DNA of 64,000 bases, from positions 434,001-498,000 of the forward strand of contig RCAB01000004.1 in assembly GCA_003640385.1 (NCBI GenBank), in the 5' to 3' direction. Source of the stretch: Setaria digitata. Lineage: Eukaryota > Nematoda > Chromadorea > Rhabditida > Setariidae. Numbering within the stretch: position 1 is the first letter of the stretch; every line of letters begins with the position of its first letter. Below the pieces are notes generated by a model, which saw nothing but the letters and a program-made list of their open reading frames with translations, had not been told where the DNA came from and ran no database searches. Both the position numbers and the translations under genes were made by a program. Below are positions 25,494 to 38,500 of this stretch, one piece after another.

Positions 25494-26123
25494 ATTTCAC
25501 TCTAAATTAGATATCACTTCTAAATTCAACTGTAGTTTTTTGAAATTTATACATATTGCGGTGTAAAGCTGTTGCTACTCATTTGTAATTAAATATTTCC
25601 TCATATTCAGATGTTTTGTTCTTCATTCATTAGCTTTTCCATGCTTCAGAAATGATCCAAAGATTAAGAGGAAGCACAATTAAGCAGTGCTGATGTTTTA
25701 CAAAGTATATAAAGTAACGATTTGGGGAATGAAGGAACATGTTGAAACGCAGGGGCACGAAGGTGACAGTGAAGTATATGGAAAGAAATCCTGTAGATCT
25801 TCTTTGTGAATTGTATAAGAAATATCAAAACATTTCGATCTGAATTTAATGTTGCGTTCCTCTTTACAATTTGTATTATGTACTTTTTCTTTCTTTTTTT
25901 TAGTGGAAAATACCGGTGAATCTTATGAGTTGTTTAATTTTTTTTGTTACAAGGATAAAATTAGTACTTACGGGTTCTTTTTTTGTTTCACGTTCTTTAC
26001 AGTAGTTTTTTTTTGAATGAAACGAGTATCGAAATCCCATGGTGAAACAATAATTTCATTTTTCAGCAGTTCTATCTTTTATTATTTCATGGTTTCAGCT
26101 GAAAATGCTAGACGGGTTTACAG
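25494..26123. other. Intergenic between SOCS and GTPBP3 genes
   Basis: About 0.6 kb with no gene. A TTTCAG ending near 26098 could be a trans-splice acceptor for the downstream gene. Confidence 0.5.
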
Positions 26124-26177
26124 TCGTCAAGTTTTGATTGTACATCCGCATCGTCAAGTTTTGATTGTGCATCCACG
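26124..26177. repeat. Tandem duplication, 27 bp x 2
   Basis: TCGTCAAGTTTTGATTGTNC followed by ATCC occurs back to back at 26124-26150 and 26151-26177 with three mismatches, just upstream of the GTPBP3 coding region. Confidence 0.9.
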
Positions 26178-26289
26178 TTTTTAATAGTAATTGCTTGTGA
26201 TTACTGATCCCATGTGCAACTGTTGTTTAAGGATTTTTTCCAAAAATATTGGCGATTTTTTAGAACTCTGTGATCTGTTTAACATGGGG

Positions 26290-29085
26290 ATGCTCAAAGC
26301 ATACGCCATATTAAAGTACTTGGAGCGATGTTCTTCCATATTCGCTGTAAGTTCTGGTGCATTGCCTGCGGCTATATCAGTCATCCGAATTTCTGGTTGG
26401 TGCATTTTGACTTCTGAGATTTTTTGAGATTTGGTTACTTGCTGGTATTTTTGTCTAGCAGTGTAAGCTTTACTCACATTAAATTTCTCTAAAAACAGGT
26501 AAAGAGAGTCGGCGATGCATCGAAGAGCTTACGGGTTGTAAGAACATTGTACCGAGGCAATTATTTTATGCCAATATTAGGCACCGTGGGGAGCTTATCG
26601 ATCGAGGAATGGCTGTCTTTTTACCAGGTTGCTTTTTTAAAACTCTCTTTTACGAAGAGTAACAGATTATTTGTAGAACAAACGTTTTTTTTATAGTTTT
26701 TTTTTTTTTGGCCTTTGGAATTCACTCCACCGAATCTTTTGAATTATTTACATTACAAAGGGGAAGTCACATTCGGAAATAATTCAGTGAATTGTATAGT
26801 GCAGATAAATAATTCATCAGTATGCTTGTCTTGAAAACTTTTCATCAAATTAAATAAGTTGATGTTTTAAAAACTTGTTGAAAACGGACACAAGAATTTA
26901 TTTCTAATAGGCCCAAAAACATCAACTGGTGAAGATATGGCTGAATTTCATGTGCACGGTAGTCGAGCAGTTGTTGATTGTTTATTGGACATACTAGCAC
27001 AGTTTGATAATATGGAACCTGCGAAGTGTGGAGAATTCACGAAAAGGTGAGGGAAGAGTAGTCGGTCATCCTTTTATGTTATTTCTTCGAATTAATGGCA
27101 TTCTTTCAGTTTTTTTTTTGTGGCAGATATAGTTTGTAAATACTAAATAAGAAATTTCAACTACCACTCCCAATTTTTTCAGAGCATTTTTTAATGGAAA
27201 GATGACCATACAGGAAGTACAATCGCTTTCATGTCTTTTGGCTGCACGAACTCAGCGTCAACGGCGCTTGGCTTTACGGCCAAACACCTTAGGCAAGTTA
27301 GTTCTTCATGGTTGAAATTACTGATAGTAATAGATGTTTATTTGTTATAGATAGAATGATGGGAAATATTAGGAAACAGCTCATCAAAGTACGATCTGTC
27401 GTAGAAGCATCGATTGATTTTGGAGATGATGTTGTGCTACAGTGGAAGGACATTCGTTTCGCAATCAGTTCAGTAATTGACGAATTAAACAGCGTTCAAA
27501 ACCGTATGTATCGGGGAATGTTGGTGACTGATGGTGTGAGGATCGTCATTCTGGGACAGACAAATGTTGGAAAAAGCAGTTTATTCAATCAGATGGGTAA
27601 ATCTTAAAAAATCTATCACATTTTCAAATACGTTTCATGATCTATCTTTCTTCGAAAATTAGATGAAACGCTTCCAGTGAATCGAGACATGGCCATTGTA
27701 TCAGATACTGAGGGAACAACTCGGGACTCGTTGGAAGCTACAATTCAGCTCTCTTCCATCCCAGTAACAATCATTGATACAGCAGGTATTCGTGAAACCC
27801 CCTTTGATTCTCTTGAAGCAGAGGGAATCAAAAGAACATTGAAAAGGTTAATTTCCAACTATAAGGAAGATGCTGAGTTTTTTGTACATAAAATATTACT
27901 GTCATTATTATGTGATTACTTAAGAATACGATAGTGTGTCACAGAAGATATTTTTTTTTTCATGCTCAAAATAGCATGGTGACAACTCACTGACTTAATA
28001 AATTTGATGTCAAATTCACACTGACAAAAAAATAAGATTTCAAATGCACTATAGTACCTCTTCTATATGTTTGTTTACTTTTTCAACCAACTTTCTTTCT
28101 TTGAGATTTGCGATCTCAAACCTATTGCTAAATTAGTGAAGTCACTAATTATAGTATAAGTTAAAACCAGTAAATTGTATTGGTTAGACTAATAATTAAG
28201 TCTATAGTTAAGATCATTGTATAAATCACTTTAATTCTAAATGTAAAATAACATCAAACACAGATTAAAGCTACTATTACAGGGTGGAGGAAGCGGATAT
28301 TGTGATTGTTGTGGTAGATAGTAGTGCATGCAAGAATTTTGAAACAGAGATACGTCTTGTGCTATCTTATTGTCACCTTGGAGAAGATACATCTATTTTC
28401 GTTGTACTAAATAAATGCGATTTACGGGGTGTTCCGAACAACTTGTCTCTTCCATGGCCTGTTGTCCAGACATCATGTATTTCCGGCTCTGGAATCGACT
28501 CACTAGTAAGTCTGTAATTTAATCATTATTCTGACATTCTATTAGCTGGAAAAGTTGAATATAGTAGAAATGTTATATCGCAATTGATTTAGAATTCTGT
28601 TATGTTTAGTAAGTTCAACTTTTAATTTGTTGATCTAATTATAGTTTACAATTATTTCTGAGCATATCAGTAAGCTGTGCCCGATGTCTGATGATAGGGC
28701 TGTTCTCAGTAATCAGAGGTATCGGTTGTTGATCGAAGAATCCATTATCTCGCTAAGAAAGGTTACATCCGCACTGCCACTTTTTTCTTTGGTGAAATAT
28801 TTCTCATGATCGTGAAAGTTGAGTTTGAGTCCCCCTTAGCTTCTTGTAGTCTTCTAATACTTCTGAAAATGTGAGGTATACTGGAAAATCATTTTGCCAT
28901 GCTTTAACTTTACCAATCATTGTAACTTTCATTTCTAATTATTCAAGGCACTTAAAACGGAAGATGTTGGAATTATTGCTGAAATGTTACGTGACACACT
29001 AGATTACGTCAGTGAGATATCAGGTGTAGTCGTTAACGAACAAATTCTCGATGAAATATTTTCCTCTTTCTGCATTGGGAAATGA
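26290..29085 (+). CDS. GTPBP3: tRNA modification GTPase GTPBP3/MnmE, mitochondrial
   Basis: Nine exons: 26290-26395, 26499-26627, 26911-27046, 27183-27296, 27355-27596, 27663-27846, 28283-28505, 28645-28761, 28948-29085 (TGA), about 462 aa. MnmE/GTPBP3 works with MTO1/MnmG to modify U34 of mitochondrial tRNAs (taurinomethyl or carboxymethylaminomethyl group). Visible: N-terminal folate-binding part (SSIFAVSSGALPAAISVIRI, then EDMAEFHVHGSRAVVDCLL and GEFTKRAFFNGK); G domain with P-loop GQTNVGKSS, GTTRDS, DTAGIRET, NKCD and a TSCISGSG G5 loop; and the diagnostic C-terminal FCIGK with its catalytic Cys. The start at 26290 gives a basic, amphipathic leader (MLKAYAILKYLERC) suited to mitochondrial import. 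Alternatives are the in-frame ATGs at 26284 and 26212. The exon 4-5 junction uses the acceptor at 27354 to keep frame. Confidence 0.95.
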
Positions 29086-30041
29086 AATACAGCCTGCGCA
29101 CCAGTTGTTTTAACGATATCCTATCAAGTACTTCACTTTTTATAAAATGAACTGTTTGTTCGTTGAATTAATTACTCTTCCAGAACTTCCAGATCATAAA
29201 AGAACTTCCCGTCAGATTTAGCTCTAAAGAAATGAAGTTTACGTTACTCCTTCCAAATTAGTATGTTAACTTATTACTCCAGGTTTATATCATTTCCGGA
29301 CAAATCCACATATGTTCTAAGAACGATCTTCGAAATGATCATAGGTATAATCGTCATTGAAGTGTTAATGTTGACATGAGTAAGTCCTGCTAACTAGATC
29401 CAATAAATAACCAGAGTGTCGTAACTAGCTGAACAAAGAGAACTGTTTTTTCATTTCTAAGTAATCGTCATGATAAATTTACATGTAGAATCAATCAGAA
29501 AGAGACTGGAGAGTTCTAGGAAGGGGGGGGGGGCATATGTATGTAGAAAAATGTGAGTGCAGCAGTTGACTAAGAGAGATCGGTATCCTCCAAAGTAAAT
29601 TAAATATTTTGAAAAGGTTTTAGTAAAGCATGCTTTCCTTCTTGAAGGTTTCCAAAAACATAACTTGGAAATGTGCAAAGTATATTTTCAAGGTGAGGAG
29701 ATTGACCCCTCTAATTTAATTAGGATTAAAATCACTAAAGGGAAATTGCAACCCTGATATTTTACTGAACGAAGCTTACAGCTGCTGGACAAAATTGATT
29801 TTAAATTATGTGAAGTGAAAAATGTTCATTGATAATGTGATATATAGTCTACGCATTCATAAAGTTTACAACACTAATCGTTCCTACCAAACAGTTTTCT
29901 CTAAATATGCATAAATTTTTCCCAGTGTAGTCAGGAGAAAAAACTTGTGTTTAAGAGAAACTTTGAAGAAAATAATCAATAATAAAGCATTCAGTTCGAG
30001 AGAGCACGAGAAAATGAAATCATAAATTTTATGAAGAAAGG
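29086..30041. other. Convergent intergenic region
   Basis: 3' flanks of GTPBP3 (plus) and the CM1-like gene (minus). It contains an AATAAA near 29402 and an 11-base G run at 29523-29533. No ORF of interest. Confidence 0.6.
29523..29533. repeat. Poly(G) tract (11 G)
   Basis: Uninterrupted run of 11 G on the plus strand in an otherwise AT-rich intergenic region. Confidence 0.9.
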
Positions 30042-33000
30042 CTACGTATAGCCTTTTGCACCACGTGATCGACTTCCTACACGCCGCACTTCACGTGTTG
30101 TCGCCTTCATTGCTTTGCTAATTTCATTCATTTCACGCAATATTTGCTCGCACATTTCTTTTGAATTAGGCTGCAACTGATCCTCATTATTCTTGGGAAT
30201 ATTAAATTTTTGATATCTTAATTACTACTCGAAGAATTTTTTCTAGCTCCAAAGTATTCGCGCTAAATATATAAACATTTTATAGAAAGGAAGGTTCCAC
30301 CAAATACTCACCAATTTACTTAGTCTTTCGTGAGCCCGCTGTAACAAAATCCTTGCATCGGTAAGCACCGCTTGCAAACGCTCATTTTCTAACTGGAGTG
30401 ATTCCATCTGGATAATTTTCGATTAATATGTGGAAAACAATCATGAAAAACGCAAATATACGTATTTAAATCTATCTGAGAGGATGGTAGATATGATGGT
30501 CACAGTCAGAAACGGTAAGCTCGAGAAAATTTGTTTACGTAAAGGGTAATTTTATATTTTAAGAAAAGAAAGTCACCGGCGCAACATTTTCTTTCGTTTT
30601 CTCAGAGTTTGAATATCTGCAAAACCAATCAAGTTGAGAACGCAAGGATCTCATCTTCGACAGCACTTCTAACACATCTGCATTATGCTGGAATTTTCTT
30701 GGATGAGGAATCCAATAAAGAAAATGAATCGAGTCCGTAAGAACAAGTCTTACCGGCTTATTTGAAATGAATTTGAGTTTTTGAACGATTTGGTCAGCGT
30801 CATCGAACAATGCCTGCGTGTCAACTGGTACCAGTTCTAAAAAGAGTATATTGTTCCAATTTGCAGAACTTCATTTTGGAATAGCTCTTACCATTTTGTG
30901 ATCCATTTCCAGTGATGAAGGAAGACGTAACCAAAAGATTCTCACTGCTTGACCTTGAATTTGCAGTTCTGCTTCTGAAGAAGCCATAGAATTAAACTTA
31001 GTTCTATGAGTTTCCTTTTCTAATCGTGATTCTGTTTAGACTTCTCTACTTGCTATTGTGCAGAAAAAAAATGAGGTAAACTTCAGCATACTGCAATATG
31101 AAGAAATGGCACCTTTAGTAATCGTCTTCTGCTAGAAGGAAATAAATCTATATCACTAAGAAACTTTTAGAAAAAGACTAAAAATTAACTCACTGCTGAG
31201 AATTTTGTTGCTCTTCAGAAATAACCGACTGCAGTTTAGCTCTATCCGAGGTTATTTTATCTCGCAGTTCATCTAATCCATCTGACAAACGATTCAAAAT
31301 CCGTGCATATGTTTGATAAAGATGATCCAAATCGATTGAATGGTACGAAATCCTAATTATTCTGTTACATTTAATAACCAACGTAATTCAACAGCGATTC
31401 TCCTTATTAAATGGGACGAACGACTTAACAAATATGAAAACCAGTGGCTCGAAAAATTTGGAACGCAATGTGTTTTTCTATCATAAGTGATAATTCCTTC
31501 ACTGCTTACGTAGAATAATCTAAACAAAAGAAATAATAATAATAGTCTAAAAGTACGCACACACAGCGCAGAGAAAACTCACAATATTAAAGAAAAAGAT
31601 GTGCAAGAAAAATGTTACCCCGTGTTAACTGCAGCCTCGTTATTCCACTGTGCCGCAAGTGCATACATTCGTTTCGTAAACGACGAAAGCGTTTTTGCTT
31701 TATCCGTTAGTTCAACAAAGTCGTGTGAAGATATAACAGTCATAGTACCAGTTGTCTGGAATGATGAGATATCAACGTGTCTTAAAATGCTTCACTGTCT
31801 ATAAAGGAGCGAAAAATCTTCCATAAAATACTCACCAGCATGTATCGATCAGAATCCCGTCTGTTGGAAAGCGAACTACGATTTGGCTTAGAAGCAAGCT
31901 CCTCATATTTCGCTTCAACATTCATCAACATTTTTGATAACTTCTCATTCTACAAGGAAAACTATGTCGATGAAAAATCACTGATGGAACAGTAATCAAT
32001 ACTTAAGAAATCAAATATATTCAAAAAAAAAAAAAATGTTCTACATTCTCTCTGACGTAGTTGTTTTCTGATTTCAAACATTGCAAATCTCTTTCGATCA
32101 TTTTAACCGATTCCTTTTCCATTTGCAGCTGTTGCTGGAGAGTTAGTAACTTCTCGTTTGCTTCGTCACGTTCTACCTAAAAAGAGTTTCCGTAGAACTA
32201 TTTGTTCATTTGTAGTAGAAGAAAATACTTCTACCTATTACAAACAGCAGATGACGCAAATTACAATCAAAATTTTTCAGTTAAACCTGATTAATGGGTG
32301 AAGAAATTGATTATTGACGCAGAGAGTCAATGATCTAGCTGACAAACTTTTTAACGATTGAAAAAAAAAGACAACTTTTTATAAAATATTAATGTGACGA
32401 AAAATTTGATCATAATTAGGTATGTTTTTTTCTTACCTGAAGATAAGCATTCTGATCAGACAATCCACGACACTTTGCACTGATGGTATTATGACTTCTT
32501 TCACACGAATCCAAATCCTGTTGCATCTTAATCATTTGATTTCTAAAACTGGCGATATAATGACCGATTTTTCTGAATTCTTCAAGATCTGCTCCGATTT
32601 GAGATAACTGTAAAAGGACTTTAGAGATGTATTTTTCTCCTTTTAGCAGGGATTGATTAATATTGATGATAACAGAAAAAACAGAGAAAATTTAATATGT
32701 ACCATAGTAATTCTACTCTAATTACCTGAACCAATGCTGATATTTCTGTTTCTGTTGTTTCTGTAGTCGGTTTATCAATTTGACCCTCAACAATCCCCAA
32801 GGTTTCCTTTATAGTAGCAATGAGTTCACACATTTTGTTGTCTAATTTGGTAATTTCCTGCAATATGAAAATTTTTGTTTTAGAAATGATACATGTAACA
32901 GTAATCAGGGTGAAAAAGCAGTAACTTACTGCTCTATAACGCGCCAGTTCATTGTTACGTGATAATAGCTGGTCGTTACAGCATTCTTTATCATTTAGAA

Positions 33001-36000
33001 GCTTCTGAAAACAGAACCTGGTAAAGTACAGTAAGTCAACATCTTATTCAGTATTTGATCCCACATCTCATTTTCTTCTTTAAAGAATTTTGACCCAAAA
33101 ATTCTTTAAAGAACTTTTAGGTCAAAATTCTCTACACGTAAATCTATTCCAGTTATTTCCACTAGTGGGAGACAATGATACTTATGTTATGACTGAAATA
33201 ACGTCTACTAAGACAGAAATCATGAATGAGTCAAAGCAAAGACGAGAAGCAGTCCTGTACAACTGGAAATTTTGAAATTAAGCCATTAAACAAATCACCT
33301 TAATTGATTCATCTTTCATTTTCACGGTGCGAGTGAACTCTCCAATTTGAATTTCCAGTTCATGACATTTTCCGGTCATTTGATCTGTTAGATGTTTTAT
33401 TTCGACTTCTCTCTTCGCAGCAAAATTTTCTTTCTCTTCAATTTCATGTTGCATTCCCTGCATTTTGCTATAAAGCTTATCATATTCGTTATTCTTCTCT
33501 TGAAGCTGTGCTCTTATATCATTCACAGATAAAATCATTTCATTTTCTTTTTCTTTCATATTTTTCTTTAATTCATCCAGTTCACTGATCAGTTTTTGCT
33601 TTGCTTCTTCTAAATCAATAACATGTGTCTGCAGCTTTTCATTAAGCGCTATGGCTTCACTTGCTTTCGTCTTCTCGTTTGCGAATTCTGCATTTAGTCG
33701 TCGATATTCTCTATGAGCTCGTGAAAGAGCCGATATATTCTAAAAGAAATGTATATTTATTGAACTAAAAAGATTCATAACGCTATCATCAGACGCCAGA
33801 TATGAAACTTTAAAAGAAACCTGCTGATTTTCATTCGATGGTAATGACGATATACCAAAAGAACAATTTAACGAACGTTGAAGATGAGCAGACAAATCTC
33901 CGATGCTTTCCTCTGCGGCTACAAAAGGAAGAAAACATGTACCAAATTAAAATCAGTGAAACTTGTAATTTAGATAAATTTAAAGTTTCAAGGATTTTGA
34001 AAATTCGTCGCAAAATGATCAGATATGTCGATCATATTCATAACGATTCCACATCGTTTTCCTAATTTTTTTTATGCAACTAAGTAACCATTACAACAGA
34101 ACTGATATTTAAAATACCTTCAACATCACGACTGATATCGATAGCTGTTGCCAATGAGTGATCAAGATCAATACGAAGCGTTTCTATTTCAGCCAGTAAT
34201 TCTTTGCCTCGCTCACCTGCACCCAGTTCATCAAGAAGAGTCTGAAAAATCCTCACCGAATCAAAAAAAATATTACCATTCGATAACCAGAACTTAAAAA
34301 AAAGTACTGTTAAATTAGAGTTATACTGAACAAACCTGCAAAAAGTTAGCCGTGCCGCGTAACTTTTCGAAGAGACGAGTACAAACAGATTGCAAAATCG
34401 AAAGTTTTTTCTTAATCTCGCAGAAATCTTCTGTCAACACCAATGACTTACTAAAAAGATCAGCTGCCGACGTAATGTTTAGCTGAAAGCAGTTTCTGTC
34501 AGCAAACTAAAGTGAAAATTGTTGAAATACCAGAAATTATTGAAAAAAAAAGGAAAATGTGATACGCAAGAAACTGTTTGAAAAAAGTAATAAAAAAGAA
34601 ATTATAAAGACCAAAAATGTTATTAGCACTTATTACCATTTCAGAAGCCCCTATACTTCGTACAGTATCATCTAACTGTTCTTTCAATCTTCCTTCAGAA
34701 CCATTTATCGCATCAAACAACGCAAGCTTTCCACCCAATTCTTCTTCGTTTGAACCGTCAGGATGAGTTCTATTCTGCGCCAGGAATGCTGCTAATTTTT
34801 CATTCTAAAAATAGTTTAACCCGGAACCACATTAGCATATAACTTTTTTTTTTTTTTTACAGATTTACTCTTATTAATTCATCTGTTTGTCTTTTACAAC
34901 TGAGGTTTTAAATATTTAGGTCCCAAAATGAAAATTCGAAACTTTTAATAGAAAGTATGTGTTTTGTAAAGTAAATTACTATTACTGAATTTAATATTTG
35001 TTGACTATTGAACAAAATCTTTTACCTCACGTTCACAACGCCTTGTATTCCATTCAGAGTTTTCATCTTCTGCAGACAACGCTTCACTGGTTTCAATCTC
35101 TGATGTTAGATCGATATTTACAGTACCCCATTCAATTACTTTCTTTCGAATAGCATCATTTTCAGCAGTAAACTAAACATTCATGTGTACCCCTAATCGA
35201 CACCTACAGCTACATGTAGAAGAGATATTTTGATAGAAAAAAAAAAAAAAAAAAAAAGAAAAAAACAAGTCGACAAGAATATTTATTACAGTTATCCAAG
35301 CTGTGTGTGAGTGTAGGCAGTGTTATATTAAAAGACCTACCTCATTAATTTGTTCCAATATTCCTTGCGCATAAGGATTTAAATTCAAATCATGCAGGGG
35401 ACACGAATTCGCTTCCTTAATAACTAATAATAATAGTATTTAGAAATTCACTGTTACGGAAATATTTTTTTTTTCCACATAGACTTACGAATTTCGAACT
35501 AAAGAACGTTTGACCATCACCAGACTTCAACTTCTTCAGCAAAATACGAATGGTGCGATCTCGTTTATTTAAAGCAAGTTCATTATCAGCACAAGCCTTC
35601 GCCAGCTGCTCTTCGGAATACTGGAAAAGACAGAACAAATAATGATGCATAAAATATGTAATGCAAGAACTGTATAATATTCATTAGTTTGAAAGTAAAT
35701 ATCATGTTAGAAAAGAGGTAGTACTTGAAACACGGAAGTCGTTTTTATATGGGAACGATTTTATTAACTGCAACAATGAATATTAATGAATTTTTCAGAT
35801 TCGTTTCGAAGGTTCCGACACAGTGATATGTATAAATGGAAGACTTAAGATAAAGACGTGGACAAAAGATGGATTTCAAACACTACAATCAGTTATTTGA
35901 CCTCATACTGGATAATTTCATGTTCTATTCACTCCGAGCAAGAAATAAATGAAACCTGCTTCTGATATTCTACTTCTTGTGTGGCTTTGTCTGCAATATT

Positions 36001-37637
36001 TTGAAGCTTCGTCACTTCAGCTTTTAATGATTCACATTTCGATTTTTCCTCTGTATAACGTGCAACCTGTTTTGCCAAATCATTTTGGGCGCTTTTTAAC
36101 TGGCCTTGTAATTGTATAATTTCATGTTCCATTTTCGTTCGAAGCTTTTTTTCATCGACACTTTGTTGGAGGACCACCGAACGCAATCTTTCGATTTCCC
36201 TACGCAACATTTGAAACGATTCATAAATATTAAAGGAATTTTTACTTCGAAATAAATAAATTGCCTAGAAAAGGAAAAAAAAAAAGAAAAAAAGAGGCTA
36301 TGAGAAACAACAATAGTGAATTTTGATAGGAAAATTCGATNAGGAAAATTCATAAAGCATTGCTTTTTCAGCCTACATTCCTCTCTCCGATATCAGTGAG
36401 ACAGTGCTTAGTGAACTGTCCCCTTGGCTTTCACTACCATCATCCCGTTCAACTTGTCGTTCCGCTAATTGTTGACGAAGCTGAAAACGTTTAAAAGAAT
36501 TCAAATGAAGGGATCAGTAGCAGCATATCTGAACCCAGCATCAACAGTAGTTATGTCGGAGCAAACCTCTTTTAATTCGTTTGCAAGTTCATCCTTATCC
36601 ATAAGAATTTTTTCTTGCTTCTTTTCCCAAATATTTTTTTCAATTTCGAATTTCGACCTTTCTTCATCAAATTTTTTCTTCTGCGACTGCCACAGTTGCT
36701 CCATTTCTGCTCGGGAAACTTTATCAGCATCTAATTTAGCCCGCATATTTAGATACTAGAAAGAATAAAAAAATTTTATGAATAGAATTTCCTAAACTCT
36801 AGCTGTCACAGAAATCCATAAGGAGATCTCAGTAACTTCACACCTTTCCAATAGCTTCCATAAGGATTGTGACTACTCGCCGTATTTCAATTCTCCGATG
36901 CTAGCTAAGCAAACAATAATGATTGAACACAAAATCATGACGACTTACTTCTTCTGTAACATCTTTTCCTTCTTTATCCACTACTGACGGCAAATTTCTT
37001 CTCAACATGAATAATTGTGATTTCAAGTCAAAAACTTCTGATTTAAGTCGTTTGTTTTCTTCTTTAGTTTCAGTGATGTTCAGATATGCACGACGATGCG
37101 GTAACGACAATGTACCTAAATTTTTGGGCAACTAAGAGAGATGTTCAAGAGAAATCGCTACCAAAGTGAGAAATCAGCTCTTTACATTCCTTAGAATATA
37201 TAAATAAAAGACCACAGAACAACCTTCACTGAAAGCTGATGCGACAGGAGTTGCATCTGACGAAGCACTTCTGAAAAAATTTTCTAATATACATTTTTAT
37301 TTCGATTTAGGTGTGATTGAAACATTAAGCCTAAGCAATATGCACAACCTTGCATGTTTAATTGTATTTGGGGTTGAAGTGTCATTTCGATAATCTAGCG
37401 GTGTGAGCTGTTTCTCGAATTCAGGCTGAAAAACCAAAAATCCATCAAAAAAAATAAATTGGAACTTTGGTTTCATTTGACAAGTAAAAAATACTCGCTT
37501 CTTTGAAGATTACTGAGAAAATATATGACTTCCTTAGTGAGCAAATCCTTCGTGACATCCTGAATATTTCCATCACTGATCTCGCAAATTGAATTGTCTT
37601 CTACATCACTATACACTTCATTGTACTCGGATGTCAT
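30042..37637 (-). CDS. Long coiled-coil protein with CM1-like (centrosomin N-terminal) segment
   Basis: Minus-strand gene of more than 20 exons, ATG 37637 to TAG 30042-30044, roughly 1.1-1.2 thousand residues. A TTCATTTAG acceptor one base before the ATG supports the start as trans-spliced. The acidic N-terminus (EYNEVYSDVEDNS) leads to LTPLDYRNDTSTPN, then exon 37115-36945 with TETKEENKRLKSEVFDLK and QLFMLRRNLPS. That resembles the CM1 motif (KKENFxLKLRIYFLEE) by which centrosomin, CDK5RAP2 and fission yeast Mto1 bind gamma-tubulin complexes. The rest is nearly all heptad coiled coil (for example KMDKDEL-type stretches near 36600 and exons 36198-35958, 33740-33300, 32860-32727, 31310-31195). 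The extreme C-terminus is basic (REVRRVGSRSRGAKGYT). C. elegans SPD-5 is of similar length and has a CM1-like region, so this may be its counterpart. The junction between exons 1 and 2 could not be fixed in phase. A single N lies in an intron at 36341. Confidence 0.68.
35237..35257. repeat. Poly(A) tract
   Basis: 21 A on the plus strand, which is poly(T) within an intron of the minus-strand coiled-coil gene. Confidence 0.92.
36341..36341. other. Single ambiguous base flanked by a duplicated 10-mer
   Basis: The only N in the window. AGGAAAATTC stands on both sides of it (36328-36337 and 36342-36351), which looks like two contig ends joined without collapsing an overlap. It falls in an intron of the coiled-coil gene. 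Confidence 0.8.
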
Positions 37638-38450
37638 TCTAAATGAATATCGCCTAGCAAAGTAACTTACAATTATGATCAGAGAGCGGTACGACGCTAC
37701 TTAAATTGAAAGACAAATACCTAAACAACACTGCTTATGACAGTAGTCACGATATTATAAATAAATTCAAAGGTTTAATTATTGGCGTTACATTTCCATA
37801 TATTAATTAGTTAAACCGCAGCTATCATTACACTTCTGGCCTCATAACCCGCTGACCAGCTACAAACCACAACAATACCAACACTTAAGCGTAGCATGAA
37901 TTGATCCCAGGCAACCAATATTCAAATTTTACTTTTACCGCTCTGAATTTAAATTAGATTAACATAAAGCAGCACAAAAGCAACGCTCGATAGGTATCAG
38001 TCAGTGCACTCTTGTTTTATCACAGTGGGATTACCCTTGTGGCGTTTCGAAGTGCCAGGGAATTCCTTGGAAAGAAATTTTATCCTTTATCATCAGGTTG
38101 TCGCTTCTCTACCCGTATTTTTCCTCTCTCATCAGTAATGACTGTTGTCTTCTATTTCCGAGTTCGTTCGTACTCTCACTGCAAACTTCCTAAAGCGCTT
38201 GTTGACCATAATGTTATCCGCATTCTATAATTACAAAGAGAATGGTACTGGAGATGTTAGTGATTCCTTTCCTAATCATTCCTTTCCGATGGAGTCACAG
38301 CAGTTGCCATGGATGTGGCGTTGCGCTGCACTCGTTGCGTGCAGCATGAGTAAGATCAGCACTAACGACTAGGTGTCATGTCCAAAACCGATCAGTTTTC
38401 CGGAAGTACCTCGCATACTATCCTTCTGAAGGGCTCTTAAGAAGGAGAGT

Positions 38451-38500
38451 GACTGGTCAGGCTGTGCTACTCTGGACGGTGTCACTCGTCCTGACCAGTC
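38451..38500. repeat. Inverted repeat, 11-bp perfect arms
   Basis: GACTGGTCAGG (38451-38461) and its exact complement CCTGACCAGTC (38490-38500) flank a 28-nt loop. Confidence 0.85.

Noticed and set aside
26181..26477. Minus frame of 98 codons
   Set aside because: Antisense of GTPBP3 exon 1, which carries the conserved SVIRI segment on plus.
36469..36759. Plus Ser/Phe-rich frame
   Set aside because: Antisense of a Lys/Glu-rich coiled-coil exon.
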